From Phallusia mammillata (Eukaryota > Chordata > Ascidiacea > Phlebobranchia > Ascidiidae), in assembly GCA_003260075.1 (NCBI GenBank), contig QLIY01000713.1, positions 1 through 64,000 of the forward strand: a stretch of DNA of 64,000 bases, in the 5' to 3' direction. This document shows, piece after piece, positions 41,652-64,000 of the stretch. Position numbers and translations under genes: made by a program. Numbering within the stretch: position 1 is the stretch's first letter; every line of letters starts with the position of its first letter. Under the pieces are notes generated by a model. That model did not search any database. It was not told where the DNA came from and saw only the letters and a program-made list of their open reading frames with translations.

Positions 41652-41743
41652 CAGTGGTTCTCAAACTTTTTTGACCGCGACCCAAATCTGAACCCCCCCC
41701 CCGACCCATGTTTGGGTCGCGACCCATACTTTGAGAACCACTG
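41652..41743. mobile_element. hAT MITE (92 bp) nested beside the first element
   Basis: A near-palindrome: CAGTGGTTCTCAAAC at the left and its complement GTTTGAGAACCACTG, with one difference, at the right. An exact 8-bp duplication GCTTATAA flanks it (41644-41651 and 41744-41751). Removing it restores a perfect CTTATAAG on both sides of the older element, so the order of insertion is clear. Confidence 0.9.
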
Positions 41744-43165
41744 GCTTATAAGGTAGGCTACATTTACACTTTAAGTGGAGGTATTTGTTCAATGGCAGTA
41801 AACAGCATGCGATGGGTGTAAATACGACTTAGACTTTTTCTCGGTATTCGAACCTAGGTCGCTTTTTATGTGTTTATATAAGTTCGGCGCCCAAGACAGT
41901 GCAGCCAAATGAAAATATTTAAGTGTGTTACTAAATAACTGCGTAGGTTCATTAGCCCCACCTAACGGCCAAGCTATGATATTACGTTGGTCGGGATGCA
42001 ACAGCAAATATGCACTTAAATGTGTTTTAAACCCTTTTTGACGCTATTGATGTACCAATTGATACCGTTGAGATAAATCAGGTATGCTGTATTTAATAAT
42101 CCGTTTTGCCAAAACAATCGACTATAATAATTCTTGAAAAACACGTTATTTGTAATTGTACCTATACCGAAAATTCTAAAAAGTCACACATCGCTAAAAC
42201 GTAAAACAATTCAATGCATTATAATTAGTACGTTTGATGTGATTTGAGTGTGATTGACAACATTTTACTTACCTATCTTCGCAACGCCTTGCCATTAATT
42301 AAACCTCATTTTGACAATCATGGTAGGCTATAAAGCAGCGGCCTTCAACCTTTTTTTCGATATCGTCCATTTCGGAGGTCCTTGTCAAATTATTATTGTG
42401 ATTATTATTATTTTTTAACAAAAGTTCTTTTTTCGTGACCAGAGTTGGGCAATTATATTCACTAGGCAAGGCAAAAGCTTCAGTAAACTGATGTGCCTGG
42501 TGTTTGTTTGCGAGACTAATAAAGGCTGGTTGTAAGATTGCTCAGTAATTTTGCGTATTCAATTGACTTCTCATTGGACAAAATCGCCCCCTTGAAGAAC
42601 CCTGGTGTAATTAAAGAAGTAAAGTAGATCTTTAAACAAATATACGCGCACAATATTCTGAAACCATTGAACATGAGGAAATGCGTTAAATAACCGTAAC
42701 TATTAATATTCGTGCTGTGGAGGAAAGTCAAAACACGAGCTTATTTGGGGCGAGCATATTTAAACGTGTTATTATGACGCCCGAAAGGGTTGTTAAATCA
42801 TTTATACCGCATGACAATAAACTGAACAGGTTTACAGTTTGCTGGAAGCGATTTCAAAGTATCATCACCAGGGCAAATGCGTTCACATGTACTGCCAGCA
42901 GAGCAAATGTGTTGTAGTGAAGCAAATAGTCTCTAAAACTTCACACAATCAAAATCACGTGGTGTAATCGCCTATCTGTGACGTAACTATCAGGTACACG
43001 CGGCCTTTTTCCTTTAGCAAACAAGTGCGGTGAAGTTTCATAGCTGTTCTATCGTGACTTGTAGGTCCAGTGTGGGTAAATTGCCAGTAGTATCGGTGGT
43101 GTTTGCAAAAGTATTCAAACGCAATAAACAAAGTAAAAAAAATTAGCCAAGAGTAGTAAGTTTTT

Positions 43166-57843
<14,678 letters not shown>

Positions 57844-58312
57844 GTAAGTCGTGTTAGTTTTAGGCCAAACTTTGGCCAAGTGGTCCCAGGCGCCTGACCC
57901 ATTTTCAGGCATAAAAAAACAGTAGGATTTAATTTACTGGCGAGAGTTCTTGGTTCAAAATCCGTTGAAATTGTCATAAAAGTTTTTGCTGCTACACACC
58001 AATACACACCCAATCTGTTTTTATGTTAATTTTACAAAGCAATTACCAAATAGCGATGCCAAATGCCAGTAGTGCTTTTACTTTAGTTTAGACTTAGTTC
58101 TTTGTAATTTTCGTACGTTTATTAATAAGTTGAAACAACACATTCTTCTTGCCAGCTTCTGTAGCTATATGTGGAATCGTACTTACACAAATATACTTAA
58201 GGCAAGGCAGTAACAATAATAATAATAATAATAATAAATATATAAAAGGCAGTACTTTGAACAAATTTAATGTGCTTTCGAACCAATTATCCATTTCTAA
58301 ACGGGGAATTGA
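57844..58312. other. Gap between last PLC exon and ficolin-like gene
   Basis: A normal donor (GTAAGT) follows the last PLC exon. The stretch then holds only an (AAT)n microsatellite at about 58213-58240, and no PLC exon. It may be an intron reaching past the window or a wrong join. Confidence 0.6.
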
Positions 58313-62147
<3,835 letters not shown>

Positions 62148-62555
62148 AGTATTTTACACAATTTACCAGTGTTTTGATTTGGTAGGCTGTCAGTAACACT
62201 TTGAGTCAAAAATGTCATAATAATAACTAGAAAACGTCTGCAACTTTTGCGTGATCATTATGCGTGATATGTCATTTATGCGTTAATAATGCATGAAAGT
62301 TGAGCCAGAAGTTTGTCATGAAAACAAAATTATGTGATTTGTCCTTCAAAAGGATTTCTGAAATCTTGTTCAGGGCATTATAAGAAACATTTCTACATCA
62401 GCAAAGAATTTGTTTATTGTTAAATAAAGTGACAAATCTGTTATAGAATGACAGCCAAATGCGCATATAGTTTACACTTACACAAAACGAACACATACAC
62501 GAGTTATGCAAATGTGGTATTTACATTAAAATTTTTGCAACAGCAAAACATTTGA
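62148..62555. other. Spacer between the two ficolin-like genes
   Basis: About 400 bp of AT-rich DNA serves as upstream flank of one gene and downstream flank of the other. I see no further exon or repeat. Confidence 0.6.
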
Positions 62556-63588
<1,033 letters not shown>

Positions 63589-64000
63589 TTATAATAGCCA
63601 ATCACCTCACAAGATAATACTCGATGCCTTTCTAAGCGTAATCTGGTTATTATAACGTCATACACTTGTTCAATTTTAGAACGTCAAGTGAACACAGCAG
63701 TTTGTACCTGAAAGCAACGCTCGCTAGTTATAGCAACGCTCCCTTCCTAAACGGAACACATACTGTTTTTGTCCGTACTTATTTCTGTCTGAAACTGGTT
63801 TGTTCCATGCGTTTGGTCAAGAAAGGGTGCTTCAAACTTAGTTATAAGCTTTACCAGACCAACAATTTTAAGCAATTGTTTGTAGTGGGTTCCTTGTTGG
63901 TCGTTTAAATCTTAGCCTGATCGGTCAACCTTACAGCCCCGGTGTGTCTGGGCATAAACACATGCTTTTTCTGCACTAAACCGCTTTTTCAACTCAATTC

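Overview
This window looks like a piece of an invertebrate chordate genome. An ascidian tunicate of the Ciona type is my best guess, inferred from AT-rich sequence, short multi-intron metazoan genes with GT-AG splicing, many short DNA transposons, and a ficolin-like fibrinogen-domain gene cluster. Genes were assembled exon by exon from reading frame, splice sites and phase. No database search was possible.

Layout: (1) 2.06-12.60 kb, minus strand: a complete short adhesion GPCR (17 exons, GPS motif, seven-helix domain). (2) A head-to-head, weakly supported small gene starts 151 bp away on the plus strand. (3) 14.89-23.21 kb, minus: a complete PIGG gene (GPI ethanolamine-phosphate transferase 2, 14 exons). 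(4) 23.97-25.70 kb, minus: a complete C6orf136/DUF2358-family gene (6 exons). (5) 25.7-34.9 kb: a gene-poor stretch. (6) 34.87-39.52 kb, minus: a CDKL1-type protein kinase. (7) 43.17-57.84 kb, plus: an active-type phosphoinositide phospholipase C (PH, EF hand, X domain and the start of Y). Its Y remainder and C2 domain are not in the window. (8) 58.31-62.15 kb, minus: a complete ficolin-like gene (signal peptide, collagen, fibrinogen domain). The 3' part of a tandem paralogue follows at 62.56-63.55 kb.

The genes do not form a pathway. They are ordinary single eukaryotic genes in GPI-anchor synthesis, cilium or cell-cycle-type kinase signalling, phosphoinositide signalling, adhesion-GPCR signalling and innate lectin recognition.

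The most striking non-gene structure is about 30 G or C homopolymers (mostly 9-12 bases, four of 68-97). Most sit at the junction of two near-identical direct copies, 85-780 bp long. All are G below 15 kb and all are C above 24 kb. In two places the homopolymer stands where the sister copy has ordinary sequence, so these look like gap placeholders between uncollapsed haplotype contigs. Several exons therefore appear twice.

Mobile DNA is rich: hAT-type elements with 8-bp target duplications (one nested pair), a pogo-like MITE family flanked by TA, a tRNA-derived SINE family, a family with 20-bp inverted ends, foldback elements, and an unnamed dispersed repeat seen four times.
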